From: JAGPUQ01 sp963708735
Lineage (GTDB): Bacteria; Pseudomonadota; Gammaproteobacteria; Pseudomonadales; Porticoccaceae
Length of the DNA: 64,000 bases
Reading direction: 5' to 3'
Assembly: GCA_963708735.1 (NCBI GenBank)
Contig: CAVPTW010000010.1
Span: forward strand, 62,001-126,000
Notes under the pieces: model-generated
Database searches by the model: none
What the model saw: only the letters and a program-made list of their open reading frames with translations
What the model was told of the DNA's origin: nothing
Part shown: one piece after another, positions 53,055 to 61,692 of the stretch
Position numbering within the stretch: position 1 is the first letter of the stretch
How the letters are laid out: each line of letters starts with the position of its first letter
Position numbers and translations under genes: made by a program

Positions 53055-53873
53055 ATGACGGACTTGCCGGTGTTCGTCAACGGTGCCGCAGCTGGCACGG
53101 TGAACCCCGCGGACCGGGGGCTTCATTACGGCCATGGCCTGTTCGAGACCATGCGGCTCTGTGGCGGCACCTTGCCGCTGTGGGATTGGCACTGGGCGCG
53201 TCTGTGCCGTGGCGCCGCCGCGCTGAGTATTTCTCTTGATCGCGAGACGGTGCGGGACGACCTGCGTCGCGCCTGCGGTCGGTGGCCGGCCGATGGTGTC
53301 ATCAAGCTGATGGTCACCGCTGGTTCGGGCGGCGCGGCGTATCGTCACGACGGCGGCCCCTGTAACCGATATCTCTTTTATCGACCCTTGCCGGCGCGTC
53401 GCGATTTCGTTCATCTGCGGGTGTGCGATTATCGTCTGCCGATCAATCCGCGTCTGGCGGGAATCAAACACCTCAACCGTCTGGACCAGGTGCTGGCCGC
53501 GCGTGAATTACCGTCGGACCGGGATGGTTTGCTGTTCGACACCGAGGCGCGGGTCATTGAAGGGCTGGCCGGAAATATTTTTCTGCGGACGGCGGAGGGC
53601 TGGCTGACCCCGGATCTCAGCGGCGCCGGTGTGCGCGGGGTCATGCGCGATTATTTACGGGCCGAAATTTTTCCTGCACTGGGATTGCCGGTGGGCGAAG
53701 CCAGCCTGTCGTTGGCGGATGTGCATGCGGCCCGGGAGCTGTTTCTGTGCAATGCGGTGCGCGGTATCCAGGCGGTTACGGCCATCGACGGCAGCGATCA
53801 TCGGTTGGCCGTGGACGAAATCCTGTGTATCAAAGTTGAACTGGCGCGTCGACTGCCGTGCTTCGCCGCCTGA
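53055..53873 (+). CDS. pabC: Aminodeoxychorismate lyase
   Basis: PLP enzyme making 4-aminobenzoate for folate. 272 residues from ATG 53055. Fold-type IV aminotransferase features: VNPADRGLHYGHGLFETMRL, the PLP lysine in GIKHLNRLDQVLA, EGLAGNIFLR and GAGVRGVMRDYL-like cofactor segments. Position between acpP and mltG is normal, except that fabF is missing before it. The mltG start overlaps its 3' end. Confidence 0.92.
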   Translation: MTDLPVFVNGAAAGTVNPADRGLHYGHGLFETMRLCGGTLPLWDWHWARLCRGAAALSISLDRETVRDDLRRACGRWPADGVIKLMVTAGSGGAAYRHDGGPCNRYLFYRPLPARRDFVHLRVCDYRLPINPRLAGIKHLNRLDQVLAARELPSDRDGLLFDTEARVIEGLAGNIFLRTAEGWLTPDLSGAGVRGVMRDYLRAEIFPALGLPVGEASLSLADVHAARELFLCNAVRGIQAVTAIDGSDHRLAVDEILCIKVELARRLPCFAA

Positions 53874-54898
53874 TCCTGGTTCTGCTGCTGGCTGTGGCCG
53901 CGGCTGCCGGCGCCTGGAAATGGGCCGACTATCAACTCCGCCGCCCCCTTGCCATCGCGCCCACGAGCGAAGTGCTGGTGGTGGAGAAGGGGGAAACCCT
54001 GTCGCACCTGAGTGCGCGCCTGAGCGCGGATGGCATCCTGAGCTTTGCGCTGCCGCTGCGGCTTTATGTACGCTTCAGCGGCCGTGAGCGCATCCATCCC
54101 GGCGACTACCGGCTGGTGCCGGGCGATACCGCGCTCGGACTGCTCGCGAAGCTGGAGCGCGGCGACGTCATCCGCTACAGCATCACGTTTCCCGAGGGCT
54201 GGACGCTGGCCCAGTGGCGCGCGCTGCTGGCGAAAGAGCGGCTGCTTGTCCCTTTCACCCGGGAACTCAGCGCGGCGGATCTCGCCGTCGATCTGGGCAT
54301 CGACGCGATCAATCCGGAAGGCTGGTTTTCGCCCAATACCTATTTTTTTGTTGCCGGCGACAGTGATCGCGACATTTTCGAGCGGGCTTACCGCCGCCAG
54401 AGCGATCTCCTGGAGCGCCTGTGGCCTGATCGGGACGCGGGTCTGCCCTACGCCAACCCCTATGAAGCCCTGATCATGGCGTCGCTGGTGGAGCGGGAGA
54501 CAGGGCTGGCTGCGGAGCGCCCTCAGATCGCCGGCGTGCTGGTGCGTCGCCTGCGGGCCGGGATGCGCCTACAGACGGATTCCACCGTGATCTACGGACT
54601 CGGCGCGCGCTACGTCGGCAAGCTGTCGCGGACGCATCTGGCCGAGGCGAATGACTACAATACTTACATGATCGACGGACTTCCCCTGACACCCATCGCC
54701 AATCCCGGTGATGACGCCTTGCGCGCGGCGCTGCATCCCGCCGCGGGCGACGCGCTCTATTTCGTTGCCCGCGGCGACGGCAGCCACGAGTTCTCCGCCA
54801 CGCTGGAAGCGCACCAACAGGCGGTGCGGCGCTACCAGTTGCATCGCGTCGAGGATTACCGTTCGACACCGAAGCCGCCGGAGGCCGGATCCCCGTGA
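53858..54898 (+). CDS. mltG: Endolytic murein transglycosylase MltG
   Basis: Cuts nascent peptidoglycan strands in the inner membrane. 346 residues from a GTG overlapping the pabC end by 16 nt. One N-terminal membrane helix (LILVLLLAVAAAAGAW), then LysM-like VEKGETLSHLSARL, FPEGWTLAQW, PEGWFSPNTYFF, the catalytic glutamate region IMASLVERETG, QTDSTVIYGLG and PLTPIANPG. Stop overlaps the tmk GTG. Confidence 0.94.
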   Translation: MLRRLILVLLLAVAAAAGAWKWADYQLRRPLAIAPTSEVLVVEKGETLSHLSARLSADGILSFALPLRLYVRFSGRERIHPGDYRLVPGDTALGLLAKLERGDVIRYSITFPEGWTLAQWRALLAKERLLVPFTRELSAADLAVDLGIDAINPEGWFSPNTYFFVAGDSDRDIFERAYRRQSDLLERLWPDRDAGLPYANPYEALIMASLVERETGLAAERPQIAGVLVRRLRAGMRLQTDSTVIYGLGARYVGKLSRTHLAEANDYNTYMIDGLPLTPIANPGDDALRAALHPAAGDALYFVARGDGSHEFSATLEAHQQAVRRYQLHRVEDYRSTPKPPEAGSP

Positions 54899-55521
54899 GA
54901 GGGCGTTTCATTACGATCGAGGGGGGCGAAGGCGCCGGCAAAAGTACCAATATCGCGCTGATGGCGGATTTCCTGCGCGCGTCGGGCATTGCCCACCTGA
55001 CTACCCGGGAGCCGGGCGGCACGCGCCTGGGAGAGCGGGTGCGGGAACTGCTGCTTGCGGTAACCGATGAACCCATCGTTCCCCTGGCCGAACTGCTCCT
55101 CATGTTTGCCGCCCGGGCACAGCATCTGGCGCAGGTCGTGGTGCCCGCGCTCGAGGCCGGCACCTGGGTCATTTGCGATCGTTTCACCGATGCCTCCTAC
55201 GCCTATCAGGGGGCGGGGCGGGGATTGGGGGAAGCCCCCGTGGCGGCCCTGGAACACCTGGTGCAGGGCGAACTGCGGCCCGATCTCACGCTGATTCTCG
55301 ACCTGGATCCGGAGCGCGGACTCGCACGGGTCCAGCAGCGTGGACCGCTGGATCGTTTCGAGCGGGAGCAGCGGGCATTTTTCCTCCGGGTGCGAGCCGC
55401 CTACCAGCACCGCGCCGAGCTTGACCCCGGTCGCTGCCGGCTCATCGATGCCGGGCAGACTCCGGAGCAGGTGGGTGAAGCGGTGCTCGCGCCGTTGCGG
55501 GCTCTGGTCGGCGGGCAATGA
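54895..55521 (+). CDS. tmk: Thymidylate kinase
   Basis: Phosphorylates dTMP to dTDP. 208 residues. P-loop GGEGAGKST (9-17), TREPGGTRLGE, DRFTDASYAYQGAGRG with the DR motif, and DLDPERGLARVQQRG. GTG start overlaps mltG (GTGA), and the stop overlaps the holB ATG (ATGA); tightly coupled in the run. Confidence 0.96.
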   Translation: MRGRFITIEGGEGAGKSTNIALMADFLRASGIAHLTTREPGGTRLGERVRELLLAVTDEPIVPLAELLLMFAARAQHLAQVVVPALEAGTWVICDRFTDASYAYQGAGRGLGEAPVAALEHLVQGELRPDLTLILDLDPERGLARVQQRGPLDRFEREQRAFFLRVRAAYQHRAELDPGRCRLIDAGQTPEQVGEAVLAPLRALVGGQ

Positions 55522-56474
55522 TCCAGCGCGAGCTCTTGGCTCCCTATCCCTGGCACGGCGTGCAATGGCAAGCGCTCGATGCCCTGCTGAAGGCCGGCAC
55601 CTTGCCGCACGCGCTGCTGTTTGCCGGCGCACCGGATATCGGCAAATTCCATTTCGCGAGAGCCTTTGCCAGCCGCGTGCTGTGCGCCGAGCCCCATGGG
55701 AATGCCTGCGGGCGCTGCCGGAACTGCCAGTTGATTGCGGCGGGCAGCCATCCCGACCTGGTGCTGGTTCAACCGGAAGAGCGCGGCAAAGCGATCCGCA
55801 TCGACGCGATTCGCGAATTGCGCGAGTTTTGCGCCGGGCGACCGCATCAGGGCGGCTGGCGGGTGATCCTGATCGAGCCGGCGGAAGCGTTGAATGCCAA
55901 TGCGGCGAACGCGCTGCTCAAGACCTTGGAAGAACCGGGAGAGCGCACCCTGCTGCTGCTGGTGAGCCATCAGCCCGGTCGGCTCACGGCCACCGTGCGC
56001 AGTCGCTGCCGGTTGCTGCGCCTGCCCACCCCGTCGATCGAGCAGGCACTGCCCTGGCTGCGGATACAGCTTCCCGGCGCAACGGATGCGGAATCCCTGC
56101 TGGTGCGCGCCGGACGGCGGCCCTTGCGCGCGCTGGCGCTGGTTTCCGGTGCCATGGCCGAGACGTTCGCGCGTGTTCAGGAGCTGGTCACCAGTGTCGC
56201 CGATGGTTCGGTGGTGCCGGCTGCGGCGGCGGCTGTCAGCGCCAGCGCGCACTTCGATACCGCAGAGGCTTTGGGTTGGATTGCCGACTTTGTCGCCGCG
56301 CGCGTGCGCGCCGCGATTGCGCGGGGCGAGCGGCCACCGCAGCCGCTGTTCGACTTTTTTGATCGTCTCGCGGTGGTGCGTCGCGAGCACGCAGCCAACG
56401 CCAACCTCAATGCCGAACTGGTCTGGGCGGGGCTGTGGCAGGACTGGCGCCGTACCGTGGTGGCAGGTGGCTGA
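55518..56474 (+). CDS. holB: DNA polymerase III, delta' subunit
   Basis: Clamp-loader subunit. 318 residues. AAA+ domain with a Walker-A-like GAPDIGKFHFARAF, a zinc module (CAEPHGNACGRCRNC), and SRLLRLPTPS-type sensor with LKTLEEPGERTLLLLVSHQPGRLTATVRSRC, the delta' signature. ATG overlaps the tmk stop. pilZ follows, as in Pseudomonas. Confidence 0.93.
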   Translation: MIQRELLAPYPWHGVQWQALDALLKAGTLPHALLFAGAPDIGKFHFARAFASRVLCAEPHGNACGRCRNCQLIAAGSHPDLVLVQPEERGKAIRIDAIRELREFCAGRPHQGGWRVILIEPAEALNANAANALLKTLEEPGERTLLLLVSHQPGRLTATVRSRCRLLRLPTPSIEQALPWLRIQLPGATDAESLLVRAGRRPLRALALVSGAMAETFARVQELVTSVADGSVVPAAAAAVSASAHFDTAEALGWIADFVAARVRAAIARGERPPQPLFDFFDRLAVVRREHAANANLNAELVWAGLWQDWRRTVVAGG

Positions 56475-56526
56475 ACCGACCCATCGCCTGTGCTAGGCTA
56501 ACGGCTCCCCTGACGAGGAAGCATCG

Positions 56527-56877
56527 ATGCGAACGGCGGGCGGTAATCTTCGCAACGGAATTCTCAATCTCGCCCTCAAGGACCTCAACGAGCTGTACGC
56601 CTGCTTCATGCCCTTTATCGAGGGCGGCGGGTTGTTCATTCGTACCCGCAAGGAATATCGACTGGGCGACCAGATCTTCGTCCTGCTGGATTTGCTGGAC
56701 GAGCCGGAGAAAACGCCCCTCACCGGTGAAATTGTCTGGATCACCCCGGTCGGCAGCGGGCTGCGTCCGCAGGGCATCGGTATCCGGCTGGCGGCGGAGC
56801 ATGCCGACATCGTGCGCAGGATAGAAGCCGATCTCGCTGGCCTGCAGAACTCGGATCGCCCCACCTATACGCTGTGA
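56527..56877 (+). CDS. pilZ: PilZ domain protein, type IV pilus type
   Basis: 116 residues, with LNLALKDLNELYACFMPFIEGGGLFIRTRKEYRLGDQIFVLLDL, split here into LNELYACFMPFIEGGGLFI and RTRKEYRLGDQIFVL. It matches the original PilZ family, needed for type IV pilus assembly in Pseudomonas. The classical c-di-GMP RxxxR motif is not obvious at the N-terminus, as in the non-binding PilZ of Pseudomonas. The holB-pilZ-tatD order is conserved. Confidence 0.9.
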   Translation: MRTAGGNLRNGILNLALKDLNELYACFMPFIEGGGLFIRTRKEYRLGDQIFVLLDLLDEPEKTPLTGEIVWITPVGSGLRPQGIGIRLAAEHADIVRRIEADLAGLQNSDRPTYTL

Positions 56878-56920
56878 TCCGTTCTCTTGTTTGCTTCGAT
56901 CCCGTGATTTGCGCCATCCG

Positions 56921-57724
56921 ATGCTGATTGACTCCCACTGCCACCTCGACCGTCTCGATCTGAGCGCGTTCGACGGATCTCTTGATGCGCTCCTCGAGGT
57001 GGCGCGCGGCGCCGGGGTCGGGGCCATGCTGGCCGTGGGCATCGATCTGGCGTCATCCCGCGAAATGATCCGGCTCGCGACACGCCATGCCGACGTTTTT
57101 GCGACGGTGGGTGTACACCCGCTGCAAACCGAATCCCTGCCGCTGCCCGATGAAGCCGAGTTGCTGGCACTGGGCGCCAGCAGTGTCGTGGTGGCGATCG
57201 GCGAAACCGGCATCGACGGTCATTACGGCGGCGACAACCTGGACTGGCAACGCGAAAGTTTTCGCATCCACGCGCGGGTCGCCAGCCGGCTGCACAAGCC
57301 CCTGGTGGTGCATACCCGGGATGCGCGGGCGGAAACCCTGGCACTGTTGCGCGCCCACACCGATCCCGCCGTGGGCGGAGTCCTGCATTGCTTCACCGAA
57401 GACTGGGCCACCGCAAGTGCCGGCCTGGAGCTGGGTTTTTACATTTCCTTTTCAGGCATTGTCACCTTTCGCAATGCCGGGGATCTGCGCGAGATCGCCG
57501 CCCGCGTGCCGATCGATCGCCTGCTGGTGGAAACGGACGCGCCCTGGCTCGCGCCGGTCCCGTATCGCGGCAAAACCAACCGGCCCCACTATGTGGCCGA
57601 AGTGGCGCGCTGCATCGCGGCACTGCGGGGCATGGATCTCGATCACTTCAATGCTCGGATGGCCGAAAATTTCGCGCGCCTGTTTCGCGTCGAGGTGCCG
57701 ACGCCGACTGAGGGCGTGGCATGA
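56921..57724 (+). CDS. tatD: TatD family metal-dependent hydrolase
   Basis: 267 residues from ATG 56921 (MLIDSHCHLDRLDL). Metal ligands: SHCHLD, VGVHPLQ, GETGID, VVHTRDA, HCFTEDW and ETDAPWLAP, the complete TatD set. TatD-type proteins are 3'-5' exonucleases and hydrolases. ATGA overlap with the dUTPase gene indicates coupling. Confidence 0.92.
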   Translation: MLIDSHCHLDRLDLSAFDGSLDALLEVARGAGVGAMLAVGIDLASSREMIRLATRHADVFATVGVHPLQTESLPLPDEAELLALGASSVVVAIGETGIDGHYGGDNLDWQRESFRIHARVASRLHKPLVVHTRDARAETLALLRAHTDPAVGGVLHCFTEDWATASAGLELGFYISFSGIVTFRNAGDLREIAARVPIDRLLVETDAPWLAPVPYRGKTNRPHYVAEVARCIAALRGMDLDHFNARMAENFARLFRVEVPTPTEGVA

Positions 57725-58359
57725 GAGGCCGTATCGAAACCATGTTGGCGATGCAGGAAGCGATCAATACGCAGATCCATGCGCAGTGGCGCGGGCAGGG
57801 CAATCGCTGGTACCGGGCCATCTGGGTCGAGTGCGCGGAACTGCTGGATCACTACGGCTGGAAGTGGTGGAAACGACAGCAGCCCGATCTCGATCAGGTG
57901 CGCCTGGAGCTGGTCGATATCTGGCATTTCGGGCTCAGCACGCTGCTGGAACGGGATCTCGCCGCGGATGACATCGCCGCCGAGTTCGCCGCCGCGCTCG
58001 CCGCGCCCGTGCCGCGCGGTGACCCCGAAGTGTTTCGCGGCGCGGTCGAACAGTTTGCGGCCCGTACCCTGGTCGCCCAGGATTTTGACCTCCCGGGTTT
58101 CGCGGTATTGATGCAGGTGATTGAACTCAGCTTCGACGAGCTGTATCGCCGCTATGTGGGCAAGAATGTACTGAACCGGTTTCGCCAGGATCACGGCTAT
58201 CAGGACGGCAGTTACCGCAAACACTGGCACGGCCGCGAAGATAACGAATGGCTGGTCGAACTGAGCGTCGCCCTGGATCCCGAGAGCAATTCCTTTGCGC
58301 ACGATCTCTATGCGGCGCTGCGTGCCCGCTATGCCGTCGCGCCCGCCGCCGGGGCGTGA
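57721..58359 (+). CDS. Dimeric dUTP diphosphatase-like protein
   Basis: 212 residues, all-alpha NTP-pyrophosphohydrolase fold. Metal-binding EExxE/ExxD-like motif pair: WVECAELLDHYGWKWWK and QVRLELVDIWHFGLS. Fits the dimeric dUTPase/dCTPase type found in bacteria such as Campylobacter and Leishmania-type enzymes. It removes dUTP, which suits the nearby ung in the same genome. ATG overlaps the tatD stop; mdh follows with its own promoter. Confidence 0.8.
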   Translation: MRGRIETMLAMQEAINTQIHAQWRGQGNRWYRAIWVECAELLDHYGWKWWKRQQPDLDQVRLELVDIWHFGLSTLLERDLAADDIAAEFAAALAAPVPRGDPEVFRGAVEQFAARTLVAQDFDLPGFAVLMQVIELSFDELYRRYVGKNVLNRFRQDHGYQDGSYRKHWHGREDNEWLVELSVALDPESNSFAHDLYAALRARYAVAPAAGA

Positions 58360-58383
58360 AATCGCAGCCGCGATCCGTATAAT
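58356..58383 (+). promoter_or_regulatory. Candidate mdh promoter
   Basis: -35 GTGAAA (58356-58361), 16-bp spacer, -10 TATAAT (58378-58383), about 50 nt before the mdh start. The -10 is a perfect consensus. Confidence 0.5.
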
Positions 58384-58434
58384 TGGCCGCCTTTCGGACC
58401 CGGGTCCGGATCCCCCCCAACACGGAGATATCCA

Positions 58435-59415
58435 GTGAAATCACCCGTTCGCGTTGCCGTCACCGGAGCCGCTGGCCAGATCAGCTACTCGCTTTTGTTC
58501 CGCATTGCAGCCGGAGAAATGCTCGGCGCCGACCAGCCGGTGATCCTGCAACTGCTGGAAATCACCCCGGCGCTGACAGCGCTGCAGGGGACCGTGATGG
58601 AGCTGGAAGACTGCGCGTTTCCGCTGCTCGCCGGCGTGGTGCAGACCGACGATCCCGCCGTTGCCTTCCGTGACGCCGACTACGCCCTGCTGGTGGGCGC
58701 GCGGCCGCGCGGCCCGGGCATGGAGCGCAAGGACCTGCTCGAAGCCAACGCCAACATCTTTTCCGTGCAGGGCAAGGCGATCAATGATCACGCCAAGCGT
58801 GGCATCAAGGTGCTGGTGGTGGGCAATCCGGCCAATACCAACGCCCTGATTGCCCAGCGCAATGCGCCGGCGATCGATCCGCGCCAGTTCACCGCCATGA
58901 CCCGCCTGGACCACAACCGGACGCTGACCCAGGTGGCGCTCAAGACCGGCACCACCGTCAACGACGTCACCCGCATGATCATCTGGGGCAACCATTCCGC
59001 CACCCAGTATCCCGATCTCCACCATGCCCAGGTCAAGGGCAAGCCCGCCCTGTCGCTCGTCGATCAGGCGTGGTACGAAAACGAGCTGATCCCGATGGTG
59101 CAACAGCGCGGTGCCGCCGTCATCAAGGCGCGCGGCGCGTCGAGTGCGGCCTCGGCCGCCAATGCGGCCATCAGCCACATGCGCTCCTGGGCGCTCGGCA
59201 CGCCGGCGGGCGACTGGGTCAGCATGGGCGTCCCCAGCGATGGCAGCTACGGCATCGCCAAGGGGCTGATCTATTCCTTCCCCTGCACCTGTCAGGGCGG
59301 CGACTGGAAGATCGTGAAGGATCTCGATATCAACGCGTTCTCGCGGGAAAAAATGACCCTGACCGAAACCGAGTTGAGCGAAGAGCGCGACGCGGTCAAG
59401 CATCTGCTGCCCTGA
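58435..59415 (+). CDS. mdh: Malate dehydrogenase
   Basis: NAD-linked interconversion of malate and oxaloacetate in the TCA cycle. 326 residues from GTG 58435 (AGATATCC leader with GGAG). GAAGQISYSLLFRIA, VGARPRGPGMERKDLL, the arginine segment ALTAMTRLDHNRT and active-site histidine in IIWGNHSATQYPDL. It belongs to the LDH-like subgroup common in proteobacteria. Monocistronic from its own promoter. Confidence 0.95.
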   Translation: MKSPVRVAVTGAAGQISYSLLFRIAAGEMLGADQPVILQLLEITPALTALQGTVMELEDCAFPLLAGVVQTDDPAVAFRDADYALLVGARPRGPGMERKDLLEANANIFSVQGKAINDHAKRGIKVLVVGNPANTNALIAQRNAPAIDPRQFTAMTRLDHNRTLTQVALKTGTTVNDVTRMIIWGNHSATQYPDLHHAQVKGKPALSLVDQAWYENELIPMVQQRGAAVIKARGASSAASAANAAISHMRSWALGTPAGDWVSMGVPSDGSYGIAKGLIYSFPCTCQGGDWKIVKDLDINAFSREKMTLTETELSEERDAVKHLLP

Positions 59416-59443
59416 TCGCCACCGCCAACCTTACGGAGTGATC

Positions 59444-59920
59444 ATGGGCTTTCCCAAGTTGGGTAATCTGGCGCCGACGTTCACGCTGCCGAATCAGCGC
59501 GGCGAGCCGGTCGCGCTCAAGGACTTCCGCGATCGGCATCCGGTGGTGCTGTATTTTTACCCGAAGGCGATGACGCCGGGCTGTACGGTCCAGGCCTGTG
59601 GCATCCGCGACCGGCGCGCTGCGTTTGCCGAGCTCGGGGTCGTCGTGCTCGGCATCAGCCCGGACCCGGTGAGCCGGCTCGCGAAGTTCGCCGAGCGGGA
59701 CGCGCTCGATTTTGATCTGTTGTCCGACGCGGATCACGCCGTCGCCGAGCGTTACGGGGTGTGGGGCCTGAAGAAATTCATGGGACGCGAGTTCATGGGG
59801 ATTCGCCGCACCACCTTCATCATCGGTCGCGACGGGCGCCTGCGCCATGTGATGGACAAGGTCAAGACGGCCAGTCATCAGGATGATGTGCTGGCCTGGT
59901 TGCGCCAGAATTCGGGCTGA
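59444..59920 (+). CDS. Peroxiredoxin, BCP type
   Basis: Thiol peroxidase. 158 residues from ATG 59444 (GGAG at good spacing). Peroxidatic cysteine in YPKAMTPGCTVQACGIRD with the resolving cysteine five residues on, the BCP arrangement. DLLSDADHAVAERYGVWG and RRTTFIIGRDGRL are also typical. Convergent relationships none; followed by yajC. Confidence 0.93.
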   Translation: MGFPKLGNLAPTFTLPNQRGEPVALKDFRDRHPVVLYFYPKAMTPGCTVQACGIRDRRAAFAELGVVVLGISPDPVSRLAKFAERDALDFDLLSDADHAVAERYGVWGLKKFMGREFMGIRRTTFIIGRDGRLRHVMDKVKTASHQDDVLAWLRQNSG

Positions 59921-60008
59921 ACAGCGGCTCAAGTCCGCTTGCCGAAAATTGTTTTCCGCAGCAGTCCCGCCTTTGCCGGCAGCTGCTCCACTACCCCGAG
60001 GTACGCCG

Positions 60009-60338
60009 ATGTCGCTATTCATTCCTTCCGCCTGGGCGCAGGCCGCGCCCGCCGGCGAACCCAATCCGCTGTTCACGCTGGTGCTGTTCGGCGGACTTTT
60101 TGTGTTCATGTACTTCGTGATCATTCGGCCGCAGCAGAAGCGCCGCAAGGAACAGGCCAAACTGGTCGCCAATCTCGCCAAAGGCGATGAAGTCGTTACC
60201 GCCAGCGGTATCCTGGGGCGCATCACCAAGATCGAGGGCAACTTCCTGGTGCTTGAGGTCTCCGACAAGGTGGAGCTCAAGTTCCAGCGCGAGGCAATAC
60301 ATGCCGTGCTGCCCAAGGGAACCCTGAAGGCGCTGTAG
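60009..60338 (+). CDS. yajC: Sec translocase accessory protein YajC
   Basis: 109 residues from ATG 60009 (MSLFIPSAWAQAAPAGEP). One membrane helix (LFTLVLFGGLFVFMYFVII) followed by RPQQKRRKEQAKLVANLAKGDEVVTASGILGRI, the YajC signature. Normally yajC lies between tgt and secD, but here that position is empty and yajC is 21 kb from secD. Confidence 0.93.
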   Translation: MSLFIPSAWAQAAPAGEPNPLFTLVLFGGLFVFMYFVIIRPQQKRRKEQAKLVANLAKGDEVVTASGILGRITKIEGNFLVLEVSDKVELKFQREAIHAVLPKGTLKAL

Positions 60339-60365
60339 CGGCCGGCCAGCGCTGGGGTGGCGTGG

Positions 60366-61382
60366 GTGGAAGCGAACCTGATCAGCTTTCCGCCGCGTCT
60401 GGCGCTGGCGCGTCTGCCGACGCCGCTGGAGCCGCTCGACCGGCTCCGCGAGCTCATCGGCGGCCCCCGTATCTGGATCAAGCGCGACGATCTGACCGAG
60501 TGCACCGTCACCGGCAACAAGATACGCAAGCTCGAGTTCACGCTGGCCCGCGCCCGCGCGGCCGGCTGCGATACCCTGATCACCGCGGGCGGACTTCAAT
60601 CCAACCACTGCCGCGCCACCGCGCTGCTGGGAGCCCGCCTGGGTTTCCGGGTGCATCTGCTGTTGCGCGAGGAGGGCGCTCCCAACCCGCACCCCCAGGG
60701 CAATCTCCTGCTCGATCTGCTGGCCGGCGCTACCGTCTCCCGCTACAGCAAGGCCCACTACCGCGCCCATCAGGCGGAGCTATACGACGAATGGGACGCC
60801 CACTACCGGGCGCAGGGCGCACGCCCCTGGTGTATCCCGGTGGGCGCCAGCGATGGCACCGGCGTCTGGGGCTACATCGGTTGTGCGGCCGAGTTGCGCG
60901 CGGATTTTGCCGCTGCCGGGATTCAGCCCGTTGCCATCGTGCATGCTACCGGCTCCGGTGGCACCCAGGCGGGACTGACCGCCGGCGCGCATCTCTACCA
61001 TCTGGGCTGTCCGGTGATCGGCATGGCGGTATGCGACGATGCCGCCTATTTCCAGCACAAGGTGCGCGCCGATCTGCGCGAGTGGGCGCAACTCTACGCG
61101 ACCGGTGTTGCGGTCGAGGAGCTCGCGATCGAGGTCAATGATCGCTACATCGGCCCCGGCTACGGGCAGGCGACCCCGGAGGTATTCGAAACCATCCGCC
61201 TGCTGGCCCGTACCCAGGGGTTGGTGCTCGATCCGGTCTACAGCGGCAAGGCGTTCCACGGACTGCTGGAAGAAATCCGGCGCGGGGCGTTTGCTGCCGC
61301 AGCCGATGTGGTGTTCATCCACACCGGGGGGATCTTCGGGCTGTTGGCCCAGGCCGATGGCCTGGCTGAATCGGTCAGGTAA
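60366..61382 (+). CDS. dcyD: D-cysteine desulfhydrase / ACC deaminase-family PLP enzyme
   Basis: 338 residues from GTG 60366 (GTG 60357 also in frame). PLP lysine in TVTGNKIRKLEF, substrate-binding AGGLQSNHCRATALLGARLG, the PLP phosphate loop ATGSGGTQAGL and IHTGGIFGLL. This fold-type II family covers D-cysteine desulfhydrase and 1-aminocyclopropane-1-carboxylate deaminase; D-cysteine desulfhydrase is the more likely for a gammaproteobacterium. Gene symbol is by similarity to E. coli DcyD. Confidence 0.78.
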   Translation: MEANLISFPPRLALARLPTPLEPLDRLRELIGGPRIWIKRDDLTECTVTGNKIRKLEFTLARARAAGCDTLITAGGLQSNHCRATALLGARLGFRVHLLLREEGAPNPHPQGNLLLDLLAGATVSRYSKAHYRAHQAELYDEWDAHYRAQGARPWCIPVGASDGTGVWGYIGCAAELRADFAAAGIQPVAIVHATGSGGTQAGLTAGAHLYHLGCPVIGMAVCDDAAYFQHKVRADLREWAQLYATGVAVEELAIEVNDRYIGPGYGQATPEVFETIRLLARTQGLVLDPVYSGKAFHGLLEEIRRGAFAAAADVVFIHTGGIFGLLAQADGLAESVR

Positions 61383-61416
61383 AAACAATATAGTGCGATG
61401 ACGAAAGCAACGAAGG

Positions 61417-61689
61417 ATGAGTAGCGCCCTGCTGACCAAGGGCGCATTCGCAAAGCCTTCGGGATTGTTCGACTGCGAGGGGTCGGACATTCAATGCGAA
61501 ATCCAGCAGGGCACAAGTGCTTTCAGCCGACGCCATCGCTGGGTTACGGCAAGCCTGCGGCTGAGCTTGTGCGCTACTCCCGACGACAGAGATACGTTTG
61601 TGCCCACAGAAATCGTCGCATGCCGGCATCAGGTCGGTTCGACGCAGGTGGCGTGTCCGCACCCCCACGAATGCGAGGAAGACAGCTGA
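61417..61689 (+). CDS. Possible small cysteine-rich open frame before hsdM
   Basis: 90 codons ending 3 nt before hsdM. It has six cysteines (including CEGSDIQC and CPHPHEC) and resembles no family I know. Weak ribosome-binding signal (AAGGATG). Could be spurious; otherwise a leader or an accessory gene of the restriction locus. The remainder of 61383-61692 shows nothing else. Confidence 0.2.
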   Translation: MSSALLTKGAFAKPSGLFDCEGSDIQCEIQQGTSAFSRRHRWVTASLRLSLCATPDDRDTFVPTEIVACRHQVGSTQVACPHPHECEEDS

Positions 61690-61692
61690 CCA

